A stretch of 64,000 nucleotides of DNA from Lucifuga dentata (GCA_014773175.1 VXCM01002193.1:1-64000), one strand, 5' to 3'; counted from the stretch's first letter, positions 1 to 14,579 are shown. Notes: generated by a model from the letters alone, not told the origin. Made by a program: numbers and translations.

Positions 1-1262
1 TTTTTTTTTTTTTTTTTTTTTTTGATGGTTCTAAAGATTGTCTTGGCCGATTTGCTTGGGATTTGAGATACGCTAAGAGTTTATTTTACTTCCTCCAATC
101 TGCTTTGAAGCCTGTCATGTCTGATTTCAGATTACAAACATTCAACATTTCCAGTATTTACAATCCGATCCAACAGCCTGTAGTTCAGGAAAACCCAGAA
201 GATCCATCGAGGCTACAGATGAGACACGGAAAAGACCGATCGGGAGCCAAGCCAGTTGGAACAAAGAGGTCGTAAATGCAGCAGCAACCATGGCTACACC
301 TGCAAACTGTAAAACATGATGGACTTTAAAACTTGAGGATCAACTTGTCAATTTGTGGCAACACTTGTATATAAAGTACAGGCATATTCAGGACATCTCC
401 ATGACAAGCTAGTTGTAGCCAGCTATAGCTAGTTGTTCCTGCACTTTGTTCGCCATGTTTGTCTGATCTGAAGTTGCATTTGAGCTGAGTTTGATCATGA
501 GAGATGTTGTGAGATTTTCAGGTTTTAGAGTTGGGGACTCTGGTTGATTGTGAATTTTTGGTGGTTTGGTGTGTTGTTGTGGCCAAATTGTTAAATGTGT
601 GTCTGTTCTTCACACTAGAAGACCAAAACCTGAAATTTATTATTCATCTAATGTGTCAGAACAGGTAGGATTTGCAAAGCACACCCTCTTTTTTTCTAAA
701 ACTTGCTCTTTAGATGGAAAAAAATGAAGAATGAAGAAAGAAAGGGGGGAAGAAAAGAACATAGGGTGTTGCACTTTGAACTGTGACACTCCTCTGACCC
801 CATGTCATTGTGGATACACTGAACAAGCCTCCCTCTCATTAGATTAAGCCTCTTAACCATTTTGATCTTTTTAGACCAAAGAGGACCCCCGATGGGACAT
901 GGCGTGACCCTGACATGCCCCGTGTGGATGAATTGACCAGTAAAGGTCACAGAAGAAGAAACTACTTCTTCACGGCAAGAGGCAGATTTAACGAACCTGC
1001 GAATCTCAAATTATTTACCAAAGCCCAGAGTTGGATGCACTTATCTCTGCTACTATTGCACCGTGAAATGCTTCTTGCTGAGTTATCAAGTGAACCCTTA
1101 TCGTTAAAGATGTCGCATTAAATTAGGGCTACAGCCAGTCATTTAGGAAAATGCAGGTAAGCGATCCTTTCCTGACACATTATTTTTTCCTGAAATGGAA
1201 ATAATATTGGTACTGAAGGACTGAAGCCTCTTAGCTGGGTGCCCCAGGTAGTTGCCAACCTT

Positions 1263-1839
1263 ACTGAAAGGACCATACTGGTGGTTTTGTATTTTTGAGC
1301 CCAACAAATACTACGTGTATGCAGGTAGTATAAATGCTAACGATTTTCCAAAACCTAAAACCATATTTTAGTTTTTGTGTTATTTAGCCAAATCCCCCAC
1401 TCTTTCAAAATCAAATGTTCAGATGATACACCCACCTTAAAATTTAATGTTTTTCCTGCCAACAGTTACACTGGAATGTAGAAGGCACGATGATTTTAAT
1501 TTCTTGGTAAAAGCCGTCTTCTCCTGGGACTATATTTCCGGCAGAGACATACATTTTTTTCTGTGCAGGCTCAATGTTGGATCAGTTAAATTAAGTAACT
1601 TTGGCAACAAAGTTGAAATGACATGTTGTTCGTTGTGATGGATTACGTATCTCAGGCATGTCATGAGTCTGTCCAAGTTTATTTAAATAGCAACAGAATG
1701 ACTGAAACCAATGCATGTCTGGAAGGCAGGAAAAACCAAAACTCTAGTGCTCCAGTGTGTTTTGTAAAACAGTTGGCAGTAATCTCACATACGTATTTAT
1801 TGGCTCAAACCTGCAAAAACCACTGGTATGATCCTTTAA
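1263..1839 (+). mobile_element. TTAA MITE family, subfamily II, divergent copy
   Basis: The left end reads AAAGGACCATACTGGTGGTTTT and the right end AAACCACTGGTATGATCCTTTAA after complement. Internal landmarks CTTCTCCTGGGACTATATTT and CTGGAAGGCAGG are shared with the copy at 40532. The left TTAA is mutated. Non-coding. Confidence 0.7.
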
Positions 1840-2309
1840 CAATAAAGTCTTCCTGTGGCAGTCTAACAGTAAATTTTGGGTTTCAAGATGCAGCCTCTCT
1901 GTGTCCATTATCAATCTCCTCCATCCTGTGTCTCTAAAGCTCTTTTATAAGCTCGCTCATAGCAGCCCAAATCAGCTTCTAGGAGCATAAATATCAGCTC
2001 TCTCAAATTGCTTATCCATTCAAATTTTACAATGTTGTTTCACAGACAGGGGAGCAGGGGAGCAGTACAAGAGCAATATTAAAGCTGTAATTCATAACTT
2101 TCCACACGTTCTCTGCTGAAGCGAGAGCAAAGATCAGATGGCAGATTTGAAGATGGTTGCAGAAGCCTGAAGTTTAGTTAAATTAGCATTGCAAAACTTA
2201 GGATGCCAGGACTTTGATGGATCTGTCTGCGTACCGACTTTCAAAGAATTTCATGTTCGAGATCATCATGTTTGATGCTTCTTACAAAATCCTCTGTGAG
2301 GAAATAAAC

Positions 2310-2600
2310 TTGCAAGTGCAAGTTTATTTATGTAGCACGTTTTCAGGCATCCAGTGTAATTCAAAGTGTTTTATGAGGGACAAATAAATCACATTAAAAA
2401 GACAGTGAAAAGGTCATAAAAGTTATTTATAAAAAGATGATAATAAAGATTTAAAAAGTAGGTCAAATAAAAACATTAAAAGTCCATAGCAGAGGTGCCT
2501 AAAATAGCAATAAAATCAAAGCAATAGTGCATTTTCAGTTAAAAGCCAAGATGAACATAAAAGTCTTTAACTTGTTTTTGAATATTGTTAAAGTTATAAC
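2310..2600. repeat. Dispersed retroposon-like fragment
   Basis: Contains AAGTTTATTTATGTAGCACG followed by GTAATTCAAAGTGTTTTATG. This resembles the 3' ends of common fish non-LTR retroposons (TTTATTTRTATAGCAC followed by CAAAGTGCTTTA). Ends and family not resolved. Confidence 0.4.
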
Positions 2601-5600
2601 CAGAATAATTTTTGCTTGGTTACCTGGATGCAAAAACTGATCAATATGCTGAGTTTTAGAGTATATCTGACTGAATCTTAGTCAACGGACCTCACAGAAA
2701 GGTCTTACCTGTGTTTGTCCTTGTACGAAACCAATACAACCTCTGGCTAAGGTGAAGCGTGAATGTACCAATGCTGCAAAATAAAAAACAATTTTCAGAT
2801 TTTCTGAAAGTTTTATCGTTGTAAAAAAAACAATCTCGCTGCCCTCAGCCCACGAATTTCAAGGAGAACCGCACGGAAAATACCTCACGGGTTTTTTTGT
2901 CCATCAATACACGACATAGAACCCAAACACGTTTGACATTGCCTCTTTGTCATATTTGTGGCAAGAGGAAAACTCCCTGGACGAATCAAATGAGAATTAT
3001 TTGGTTTTTCTGTGGACCCAGCAGAAGCAGAAAGAGTGATTTGTCTACACACACACAGACACACATGATATGAGGCTATTTCAGTGACAGATCTCCGCTT
3101 AGTGCTCCTCTGTCATCTGCTCTGTCATATTGCATGGTTGCTATGACAACCATGGCATGATGTCAAGTCAAGAGAGGGAGGTAAAAAAAAAAAAAAGGTC
3201 TTGGCACTCGGCACCCTACCTACATATATCAAATTAGATTCGGTTGATTGAAACACGAGACATACACACATGTAAACTGTGTCAAATCGTGAATATGTGA
3301 TTATATTTATCAGGCTGATGCATCTTTAACACGCTGTTAAATGCTGTGAAATGCTGTTGACAGCGTTACGGCTTTCACCATTGCTATGTGCCAATAAAAC
3401 CTACACTCTGACCTTCTGGTTTCCCCTCATTCGGGCCGGCTGTAAAAATGGCTCGATATTGGATCATAAACAACTGACAAGGCTGCTGGATTAGGAAAAT
3501 ATGAGATTTTATAAGTCACAAAGAGAGCTGTAAAGGTCTGACACGTGGATGTTCCTGTGCCTTTATCTTGCGAGAACCACCTGAACGGTGGCCTTTAGTC
3601 CTTCAAAGGGATGATTTGAGGTGAGAGCTTAGGTTTAAGGATAAGTTTTGAATTAGGATCAAGTTTAAATTAAAGTGAGGATGTATGTTAAGCAAGTAGT
3701 CGTGAGGGTCAAGGGTCAGGGAATGAACACAGTCAACCTCATACTGTGTGTATGTGTGTACCTGGTACTAAGAGGGGTCCTCCACAGTCCTCATTAGCAT
3801 TGTAAAGATTGAAGCCATCTGATCTTTGTGTCCCTTTGACCTTTGGGGTCATCACAGAACTGCTGCCAAGTCTCTCTGTGTGTACTCAGACCTTCTGTGT
3901 CCAGATTGTTTGGACCATCTACCATCAGGCTACAATCTTTGAAATGGTCCTTTAATCAATGCTACCAGATGGTTGACATTGTCACTTACAAACGACACAC
4001 CTTGCTAATTCGATGGACTTGTTTTTTGCGTGCGAATTGAAATCTTATGAATCTGTGGAAGAATTCATACATAGATTTATTGCCTGTCAATGGTGATATT
4101 TCTATACATTATGAAAGTTCAAAATGTATTATAAATGTCAAGATGTCGCTCGAAACTCTTAAATATGGAGAATTTTTAACATATTTGGTTCGTCTTCCTA
4201 TTTTTTTTTTTTTTTTNTTTTTTTTTTTTTTGTTTTTTTTTTTTGCTGCAAATATTTATTGTTCAAAGGATTAAAAGCATCATTTACGCCACAATGGCTC
4301 ATCTTCTTCCCATTAAGTCATATTTTTCTGTTTTGTACAGCTGCCGTGAGGACAATAAATTTTTATTGGTTACTCAGGGCAAGGATTGGGACCAGCAGGG
4401 CGCTACAGGCACGCCCAGTCAATCAAACAATCAGTCACATTTATTCCTGTGTAGATCATTTTATGTTGTGGACATTGTTGTCAGCATTAAAAGCACAATA
4501 ACAAGGAAACATTTGTGGGCCCAGAGGCCAGTGGGTGGCCTGTGGAGATCAGATTTACTGCCCAAAATGGCCTGTTTTCACTCTGCTACAGGACAGCAGA
4601 GCAGAAATGGGTCATTGTGGGTTTTGCACTATGAGGCATTGAAGAAATGAAAATAAGAACAAAAATCTGTCAAAATGTGTTCTTTTTTTTTTTTTAAAAG
4701 TTAAGTATCTTTGCACAGTTCATTCAGGATTAACGGCTCACTGTACTTTGTGCGTAAAATATAAGCAAAGCCATGGAGCAGGATGGAGCATCAGTTTTAG
4801 TTTAAAACCCTGCAAACAGCTCAATATGCTGTCATTCTGCTGCTGAATTCATTTTTAACACCAGGGTGCAGAATTATGAGGATATTGCAGGTCAAATTTA
4901 ACACAATAATTGTCCTTTAAGCCTGAAAGTAAAGCACATATTTGTCCCATCTACGTCCCACAGTGACTTAAGAACTCCAGAGATGAATGAATGACGTTTT
5001 AAAATAGACATTTATGTCTGTGTAATACTCCGTATGGATTTTCCCCAGCATAGCTCTGTGTTTCTTGGGATTTACCAAATTACTGTATGTTCTACAATTT
5101 GCGCTTTATTGAGCATATTGACTATAATGCTGACCACTGCCAGTTAGCCGGCCACACCCTTGGCCACAGAGGGCCCCAAATCAATAGTGTGTGTTTATTC
5201 ACAACATGGACTCTGGCCCCTGTTGTTATAGACGAGGGTTAATATACATGAGGCATTCAGATGTAAACTGAATGTGGAGTCCTGCTCGTTAATGGCATTG
5301 ATTGTGCCAAAGAAGTTGATCCATTTTCCTAGATGTGTTTTGTTGTCTTCCTAGTTCACGTCCAGTAATTCTTTGGTAAACTACAGTCTGTTACACATTA
5401 TTTTCTGTAATATGAAATTTAAAGACTCCAGTATACTTCATATGAAGCGGAACTTTCAGGGCAAAAAGCTCTAAACTCACAGAATTAGGATCTTTTTTTT
5501 TTTTTTTTTTTTTTTTTTGTTCAGGGCCCCAAAGCAAACTTTTGACTTTTGTTTTTTCCACTTTTCATACCTCTCCTGAAACATAATTGGTTCAAATATC

Positions 5601-5746
5601 ATGTGACTGAGTCTAAACTTCTGTTTCTGTTTAAATAAACGAACATTCTCCATTTTCCTTCTTTATTTGATTTACAGGATGAATGTGCCATCTTTTCTCC
5701 ATCTTTACTGCCTTCTTTCTTATTGCTGAATAAACTATAAGCACTT

Positions 5747-6337
5747 TTAAAGGCCCATACTGGCTATTTTGCATGTTTGAGCCTAATATATTCAATTTTC
5801 ATACATGTAACATTACTGACAATCATTTCTCAAAGCATACCACTGGAACAGTGAATTAAAAGTGTTTTTCCTACCTTCCAGACCGGTTTCAGTTCATTCT
5901 GCTATTAAAATCAACTTGTTGATACTTGAAACGTTCTTGAGATAGGTAATCCATCATCATCACCAACAAGACGTGTATTCAGGTTTTTATAGAAGTTATG
6001 TAATTTTAGTGTTTAAGCACAATAAAAAGCGTGGAGTGAATGTATGCCTCCACTGGGGAATATAGTCCCAAAAGAAGACCTGTGTTTTTGGAAAAATTTA
6101 AACGACCGTGACTTCATAAGGTTGTGTAACCATTACAGGAGAAACATGGATTTTTAAGGTGGATATTTTACTTGAATATTTGATTTTGAAAGATTAAGAG
6201 ATTTTGCAAAATATCAGGAAAGCTGAAATACAGTTTTATCCTTTGGGAAATGATTGATGATGACCAGTAACGTAACATGTTATGAAAATTGAATATATTA
6301 GGCTCAAACATGCAAAATGGATGGTATGGTCCTTTAA
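5747..6337 (-). mobile_element. TTAA MITE family, subfamily I copy, inverted
   Basis: TTAA lies at both ends: TTAAAGGCCCATACTGGC and GGATGGTATGGTCCTTTAA. The TIR is about 85 bp and includes TTTTGCATGTTTGAGCCTAA and ACAATCATTT. The interior is in reverse orientation relative to the copy at 35911. No transposase frame. Confidence 0.85.
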
Positions 6338-7646
6338 CTCCTCTCTCTGTCACTTGGAAGCCTCTTTCACCATCTCCTTCACTAATGGCCGGCCTATGCC
6401 CATGCTGTGCCCCCTGGACTTGGGTTTTAATTCTGCTGTTTTTCATTTCTATTGTACATCATCAAACTTACTCATTTTGTCTTTTTTTCATTCCAGATGG
6501 ATCTGTTGTTCTTGCTGCCACACCGCTGTGACCACGCTTCAGGTTGCTTCATTAACGACACGTTAACGTAAGTAGCACCTTTATTATTCAGACATAAGGA
6601 GGATTAAAGAAACAATGGACACTTCCTTATCTAGCTGGCAGGCAGTAACATGTTGCGCTGTCAGGATTAGACAGGAAGGGGGCACCAGCAGCTGGAACCA
6701 GGAAGCGAGACGGCACGCGACATTGCGGGCCCCACATCGAGCTCGCCGATGTATGACTAATCTTATATCCTCTAACCGAACACGCTCTGTCTCTTAGCTT
6801 GGTTTATTGCCGTGTGTGTGTGGGGGGGGGGCCAGATTAAGGCCACATTAATTCACAACAGGGAAGCCTTTCAAACGNTGTGTGGGGGGGGGGCCAGATT
6901 AAGGCCACATTAATTCACAACAGGGAAGCCTTTCAAACGCAGCCAGCGCAACGATAAAAATCAAAAAGGAAGACGTGCAGGAGGAAAAACAGAACAGCAG
7001 AGGAGAGGGAGTCATTCTTTGAAAATTATTAATGGCATAAATAAATTGCAGCAACTTATTTAAGTTCATCCATAATAGATAACTTTTTCAGATACATCAA
7101 TTATATTTCTCTCAGCCCAAATTTATCTATATTCTTTTTGGAAATAAACACTTTTCTTCTTTAACTGTTGCACTTGTTGTAAACCGAGAAAAGTATGAGT
7201 GTTTGATCAGTTTATACTGTTGTAAAGACTCCTTTTTCATGCCAAGGCTGAGCTAGCAATAGGGGTTAAAAGGGCTCTGGACCTGCAAAACAACTCGATA
7301 AAGTAGAAATAGGAAGGTCCAACATTATGAGTTAGGATAGAAATGCTGAACTTGTTCTGTGCAGAAATACGTACATCAACAAGTCTTTTATTCAGCCTTG
7401 ACACGTTACTAACACCAACTTTTGCTGTTGGATTCGTCTTGCAAATGCAAACTTGTGTACCTCAGTATTTTCAGTCGACACAGTAATAACATCTCTCCAG
7501 TGAAAACACATTGAATGGAACTATTTCAACACAATGCCAATTCAATACACACTCTTTCCTTCTTTGTGAAAGAGATGAACAGCACAGAATGATATCCTAT
7601 ATTTTTGCCATGTATTTCTAGGCTTCTGATGTAGATTTCTTATTTA

Positions 7647-8066
7647 CCGTATAAACTCAAGTATAAGCTGATCTGATATATAAGCTGACCCCCTGATGTT
7701 GTTCCATCAATTTATTTGTTTAGCAAATTACCTGTTTTTCTGGGTATTGTCATAGTATTCCTGTGATTTTCTGAAAATAATCCACGTACTGGAACCGGTA
7801 AACATGATAGTTATTTCAGCAGCTGATTACCGTAACTGACCAATCACAACAGTGCTTAAAATGTGCTGGATAAGATATTTACTCATGAAATATCTCATTC
7901 TAAAGTATGATTTAAACTATTTTCCATAGGTAGTGGTAATGGGTAGTATTTCCACCCCTGGAAATTTCCTTCTCTGGGATCAAATTTGAATTTCTCATGT
8001 ATAAGTCGATCCCCCGATTTGTGAAATTTGGTCATAAAAACTCAGCTTATACTTGAGTATATACGG
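7647..8066. mobile_element. TA-flanked MITE (Tc1/mariner-like)
   Basis: The left end CCGTATAAACTCAAGTATAA and the complement of the right end, CCGTATATACTCAAGTATAA, form an inverted repeat, followed by GCTGA on both sides. Both ends are flanked by TA. No transposase frame. Confidence 0.7.
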
Positions 8067-8705
8067 TAGTACCTTCATGATTGGTCAAGCATGGCTCTGA
8101 TCCTTATCCTAAAGCCAAAGGAGGATGTGCTGCTGTGCTTCTTCATCTGCTTCTGAAGTTTTAGGTTAAGTCTGTGCTTGAAACACACACACACACACAC
8201 ACTGCTAATCCTGTTAAGCACCTGGACAATAGAAGAACAGGTGGCTCTGCCTTCCTGTGCTCGGCAGCGTGAAGTTGAAGACAGAAATGATGCACACAGG
8301 CAGGGAGTGGACTCCAAAAAGTAGAACGGATGAAAAGATGGAGGACAGATCTCTATCCGTCTCTTTTCCATCCCTCCCCTAGGGTGTTGCTGGTGGCGCT
8401 CTCCCAGCCCCGCTGCTCCATCCATCCTCATGGTTCAATACTGGCACAGATGTTGTGGAAAGTTTAAGAGGCCCACTTGTGCCATTAGTCCAACAGCAGG
8501 GCCTGGGAGCAGCAGGGGAAGACTTCTCTAATCAGTTTTATTGGAGCTGTGCTATTGGGTTAACACAACAGGGTCAGGCCCAGAGCCCAGCGGCACTCCA
8601 GTGTAAATGTGTGCGTGTGCGCGCACACACAAGGGGTTTCTGGATGTTTACGCCCCGAGGCTGTAGCACAGATAGTCACATCTCTGCCTCCCGTTCTTTC
8701 GTGAA

Positions 8706-8707
<2 letters not shown>

Positions 8708-8759
<52 letters not shown>
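8708..8759. repeat. CA microsatellite
   Basis: About 26 uninterrupted CA units. A shorter CA tract lies at 8183-8202. Confidence 0.97.
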
Positions 8760-8762
<3 letters not shown>

Positions 8763-10729
8763 TTCTCTGGGTGAAACATGAGACTCAGCTGTGTGGCAGA
8801 TGAGCTGCATTTGGTTCAGACGACCTCTTCCTGATATCAGGTGACTGCATGGGATCACAGCTCTCATGTTCCTGTGCAGGAGTTGATGGTAGCCAAGCTG
8901 CTATTAGCATGAATGAGTGAAACAATTCAGTGAAAAGATGTCAAACCAAAAAAAAAGAAAAGGAAATGCTAAGATTTGTTAAACCTTAAAGCTACATGTA
9001 CGCCTGTGTCCACCTTTTTTTTTTTTGACTTCTTTTTTTAAAATGTAAATTCTCTATTAAAAGCTGGTATTCAAATAATAGCCGGTATCTAATAATAGCT
9101 AGGAGGCAGAGTCAGCAGGATGAAAAAAAAAGCCGGTCTCAAATAAAGGCGGGTTTGGTGTTTGTCTTTTACTGGCCCAGGAAAGTGTTAGTGTAATCTG
9201 TTGCTGCCTCCAGATGACAGCAGCCATGTTTGGATATCAAACCCGCTTAAAAACCTCTCCAGCCATCGTCCCTCCAGCCAGAAGGCACGACCAGGCTCAA
9301 TGTGAAACAAAGCCTGAAACATGGAGCCCGCTGTCACCACAAACTGGGAAAAGTGGATGAAAATTAAGCTTTCTAAAAGCTGCCTGGAGGTGTGTTCACT
9401 CTGACATCTTCTCCTTGTGACGGTGTGTTTTTATGCAGTTATGGGTTTATCCATTAGCAAAATTAGAACTAAAGACCTGTCTCTTATAAAAGCCTGTCTC
9501 CTATATTGGCCAGGTTCTCTCCACAGTTGAGGTAAATAAAGGCCCCGCCCACTAATAGAGCATTAACAGTATATCCAATATCTGGGTTTATGTGGTTTAG
9601 ACCTGAAACAACCTGAAGAGGGTTTAGTTTTTGAGAAAAAAGGAAACAAAATGCTGCAATGGATGAAAATGAGACAGAAATAGTTATAGAAACTGTTTTC
9701 TAAGGCATCTTTAAAGATGACTTAATCACAGTTTGAGGCTAAGAAAAAGGATTAAAGCACTGGTTGCAGTTTGTCAGGATGCAAGTGAGGACTCGCCACA
9801 TCTATTATTTATGTCATTCATGCGCAGACAAAGTAAAGAGTAAAAGAAAAGAAAAAAAAATTGAAATGAAAAGGAAATTCTGATTCTTACTGTTTGAATG
9901 TTCACAGCACACATCAGATTTGTGCCTCGAGTAAGAAAACTCAGAATTAGGTCAATTACCTGGAGGTAGAAATGTAACCAAGGTGTGTTTTTGCTGCTGC
10001 ATCTTTGAAGAGGTAAATAATTTATGGTGGAAACTGATTTTATGTGCATTCAGTAAAGCGGAACAGAACCTCTGTCCCGTGTTTTCAGGGCAGCTCACCC
10101 TTACAGGCTACTTGACCCTGCCTGTCAGACGTGGCGTGAGGTCAGCTGGTCAGACGCCGCTTTGGCTGCTGGCTTATCGAGCAGAAAAGCTGTCAGGGTT
10201 TCATATTCCCCCCTGGCCACACTGTTCTGTGTTGGTGAGATTCCGTATTTATTGAACAACAAGTTTAACCAAAGGTGGTGAACACAGCCTCTGGGTTTAT
10301 GGTCGCAGTGGATCATGAAGAATCCTGAAATGTCGACGTTTGCTGTTTGGAATAGTCCGTTCAATGGAGCAGTAAAAAAGGAAGTGTCACACACTGATTC
10401 AGCAGCAATTGGAGCGTTTTCATGGTTGTCTCGGATAGTGTGTTTGCCAAGCTCTGAATGGCTTCATTATCACACATTGTGTCTGTTTGTTGTGTGTTTG
10501 TCTTGCATTTCCTGGCTGCTCAAAGGGAGAAATAACCAAGATTGGACACTAAAATACTGTGTTTCTGTAACAATTCAATAATAAATGATTTTTTGCCCAG
10601 CTGGCGTTCTGCAGTTTAAGAACAAAAGGTCCCTCTGTGTTGTCAAATGGATCCCAGTGTAGTTGTTTCATCTGTGCTTTACTTTGGCAGCCTGATGGCC
10701 TTTTGTTTCTCTCATAACTGTTCATAATT

Positions 10730-11350
10730 TGGTAATTAAGTGACTGAAATCATTCTGACTCTTTTTACAAAGTCGGTCATTTTCCCACCAACAGTCTGGA
10801 TCAGGAGACAATGAGTGGCATGGAGACGTCCATTATGAGGATTGAATCTGAACATTGGCCTCCTGCGAAGTAATTAGACAATAATGAATAGTTACAACAT
10901 AATTACAAGAACAAAAAAAACAGAAAAGGACGCTGCTTTTCAATTACCATCACGTATCATCCTTTCCCTCGGCCTTTACCTCCTCGCTGTAAATAGCGCC
11001 CTAATTGTGTTTTCACCTAGATGAATGGTTCACGGTGTTAAATAATGTATGGGATATGGCAATTGAGAGCCGTGCGGCGGCGGCGGCCCTCAGGCTCTTC
11101 TCACGCCATTGGCTTTGAGAAGCACAGCTGTCAGAGCCCGTCATACCGCAGGGACAGAACAGAAACGCTGCCGTTTTGCATACTTGATGCTAATCTAATC
11201 TAAAAGTTACATTAAAAGAAGCATTTTATGGATCGTACATGGTCAAGTAATTTCTTCCAATTTCTCATTAATGCTGTCAATCATGAGTTATTATGGTGAA
11301 TATGGAAGCCAGCATGAAAGTGTATTAATATTAATTCTTCTACCCCTGCA
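10730..11350. promoter_or_regulatory. Candidate conserved non-coding element
   Basis: Free of simple repeats, apart from short A and GGC runs, and of recognised transposons. Rich in TAATTA/ATTA homeodomain-type sites (for example near 10735, 10872, 10903 and 10945), with a mixed GC segment at 11070-11160. The texture is like developmental enhancers in fish genomes, but conservation cannot be shown here. Confidence 0.22.
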
Positions 11351-11656
11351 AGCCTCACACCTCTTTTTGCATGTTCTGGAGACAGTTTGAACATCATAAT
11401 TATCTTCTTATGGATGCATAAATACGTCATGCACCCTCTTTTTTATATACATCATTTTGTTTTATTTATATTATTTTTTGATAACACCTGTTCATGTATG
11501 GATTTTAATGTATTAGCCCTCAAATTAGGACTGTTATATATCACATATTAGAGCTACAGATAAAGACACACACACACACACGGTATTGACCACAAGTACG
11601 TAATTGAGGTAAACAACTCAGCTGAAGTGAGTTTAGCAGCTAAGTTAACACTTGCA

Positions 11657-12190
11657 CATCCAACTTAAATAGTTTTTTTTAATGAAAGTCGACTCAAGAA
11701 ATAACGACTTAAGTTGCGTTTCCTTCACTCAGCCAGAGGACGCTGTACGCGATAGTGTCATGTTTGCTTATGTAATCAAACAGAGATGGAAAAATATACA
11801 GTAAAAGTAGTTGAACTCATGGAGACTAACAGTTCTGGGGAGGCTCCTTATTTTAATTTTAGTACAGTTTTACACAGTATTATTAAACAACGTATGCTTT
11901 TCATTAGCTTTTGATGGCTGAAATGGCGGCTCTGGCCACGGTCCAGCGGTTTCTATTTTGGGTCGTCAAGGAAACTCGTTGGGATTGGGCAGCAGACTGA
12001 GATTGTTGCATAATTTAAATGTCAATTTAAATGACTAACCTTTCCATCCACTTAAGTCATTTCTTCTTGCTCTGCTTAGTGTCTTAAATTTTTAAAAGAC
12101 TTACGGACTTAAAGCAACTTTGCAGCGTTTCCGTCCACTTTTTAAAAGTCGTTTAATGCTAAGTTGTTTTAAAAAGTTGGATGGAAACGC
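11657..12190. mobile_element. Inverted-end repeat with GCGTTTCCATCC-type motifs
   Basis: CATCCAACTTAAATAG at the left matches the complement of the right end, CATCCAACTTTTTAAAAC. The motif GCGTTTCC(A/G/T)TCC recurs inside on both strands. It looks like a degraded MITE; superfamily unknown. Confidence 0.4.
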
Positions 12191-12861
12191 AGTTCATACA
12201 TCACCATATCTGAAAAACATTTCCTTTTTGGGATGTTGTATCTTGGGTCAAGCTTTTGTTTTTTTTTTTTAAAGTCTTTTTTAAAGTCTTCTTTTTCCAC
12301 TAGTTTACATCATAACTTTGGCGAGACAAAAAAAGTCACCGCTTCATTAATTTCACCTCACCTTTTGCTTTTTCTGTCACAGGGAGCATAACTAGCTAAC
12401 ACTCCAGCCACGCTTGGCTGAGTTAGCATCACTTGTCTGCTTGTTTTGCATTGCTAATCAGCTGATTGGCTCTCTTCCTCCTCACACGGCTTGTGACTTT
12501 CTTAGTATTCACCCGGGTGTTTCTGCTTCAGGTGGAGAAACAAATTTGTTGTTTCCACCTGTAGCTGTTAGCCCATTAGCTTTGTAGCCCAAACCATTAC
12601 CAAATAATAGACGTAGCTCCCTTCTAGAAGGTAATTTGTCTTGACAAACTTTATGAAAGTGCGTCGTCAACACCTCATAACGCCACAATATGGTGCCTCT
12701 CTCCTCCAGCACCAAAATCAACACAGATACAGAAACCATAGCATAAAGGATAACCATCATGCCACCAAGATTTATTCCTCCTGGAGGTGTTTTCAGTCCA
12801 CCTGCTAACATTAAAGACACAGCTTTCCATCGTATCCACCATGTGTCTCCGTTCAGGTGCT

Positions 12862-12879
12862 TCAGGGCAACTTTGCAGC

Positions 12880-12911
<32 letters not shown>

Positions 12912-12946
12912 CTTTGCACTGGTAACTNTCAGGGCAACTTTGCAGC

Positions 12947-12978
<32 letters not shown>

Positions 12979-12994
12979 CTTTGCACTGGTAACT
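12862..12994. repeat. GA microsatellite with assembly duplication
   Basis: GA tracts at 12881-12906 and 12948-12974 belong to two exact 66-base copies around the N at 12928. Probably one locus. Confidence 0.9.
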
Positions 12995-14579
12995 TATTTA
13001 ACAGCAGTTTGTTGCTATTCTGCAGAACACAGACTGAATGCGTGATGGTCGTTCCTGATTAGATCTGGTCTTTACCCATGACGCACGATCCCACTTGTCA
13101 CCAAGGATACCGCAGCCTTGGAATATCTTGAAGGAGTTAAGCTGTTGTAGGTTAATTGCTCTCACACCTGAGAAGCCTTGCTGCATTTCACAAAGCTTAT
13201 AGTAGAAGTTTAGACTGAAATATAGACTCAGTCCTGAAATGGTTCGGAGCTCACCGAACGAGATTCTATTTTCAGACGGGATGATGAAATTACCCATTAC
13301 CCATAGCCATACTGGACATTATGCTAATGTGGCGTTTCAAATTCCTTTGAAGTTCAGCACTTTCCCCTGCAGCAAAGCTAGTTTGGGTTAACCTTTGACT
13401 GGCCAGCACATCAGACTGTTGAACTTGATCATAACATATATAATGACCAGTACGGTCTGTTTGAACCCACCTCAGCCTCCTTCAGCCTAAAGTTAACTGG
13501 TTTTCTATTGAACGCCACTCATAGTCTCAAATCAAAGACCATTAAGGATATTTTGTTTGTGCAAACCTACAATATTCCCTAAATAATTCCTGATCTGTTG
13601 TTTCCAGATCCCACATCTCATAAAGTTATTTGAGCCTCTTTAATTTTACATGAGAACGTGAACGTCTGCAGTGTCTTATGTACAGAGAGGTAATAGGAAA
13701 GCATGACGACATGAAGGAAAATTGTAGAAAAGAGGGAAAGTGGAAGATGGAGAGCCTGAATGTCAACAATGATGTCATTTTCTGTAGCAACTCAGCGCAT
13801 CAGAGGATTACTTTCTGCTCAGAGAAACGGAGGAATAAGATGGAGAGGGGGGTAAAAATAGAGCTTTCAAGAATTGCATGTGTGTGTTCTGGACTCACAT
13901 TTCGTGTGTGTGTGTCAGCAAATCTGGGTTTATGGATTATCACAGCGGCAGTTTGAGCAGAGTCTGGTGATATTGCTAATCTTGTACTCAGACTGCAAAC
14001 ATCAGCACGGGCAAAGAGAGGGGAGAAGAGGCGAGATCGAGAAGAACCCCCAAAGTTCATTAGGTGGTGATGTCACCCCCTGCGGAGTCACCTTTGGAGG
14101 TCAGCAGAGACCGTGGTGACCTCACCAGAAAGGGCCGGCGTGGTCGTAGAGAAAGGGTTAAGCATTATCAGGGGGGCTGTATCTGGATTGGCTTTGACGC
14201 CCTTGACTGAACCACTTTATGGTCCTTGTACCTGCATGACTGGTGATAAGGAGGATGAGGCATGTGCGTTCTCTTTTCATAGTCCTAGCAGCGACGGCTA
14301 TTCATCACAACTCTCAGGGAGGAGGGGGCAGAGGGGGACGCCTGCCTAACAATGCAGCTTTGGTACCATTAGTTATTGGATTTGTGTGCATCAGCCACAA
14401 ATTGACACTTTCATGGTGGAAATCAAGTCTTCAATTCCTCCTTTCTTCTCTCCATCTCCTTTTCTTCCTTTTCTCTCTTTCACTCCCCCCCTGTGGAGAG
14501 GGGCAAGTTGGGCTGGAAGTTAATTTGAAGCCAATCAATACCAGGCTGTGTCTCTTCCTGTGTGTCCGCCCAGTCCGGT

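Noticed and set aside
5747..6566. Open frames in the TTAA MITE copies
   Set aside because: Frames are short, not shared between copies, and run out of the element into the flank.
12862..12994. Apparent tandem duplications and minisatellites around Ns
   Set aside because: They are assembly overlaps, not biological repeats, by the consistent N-centred exact copies.
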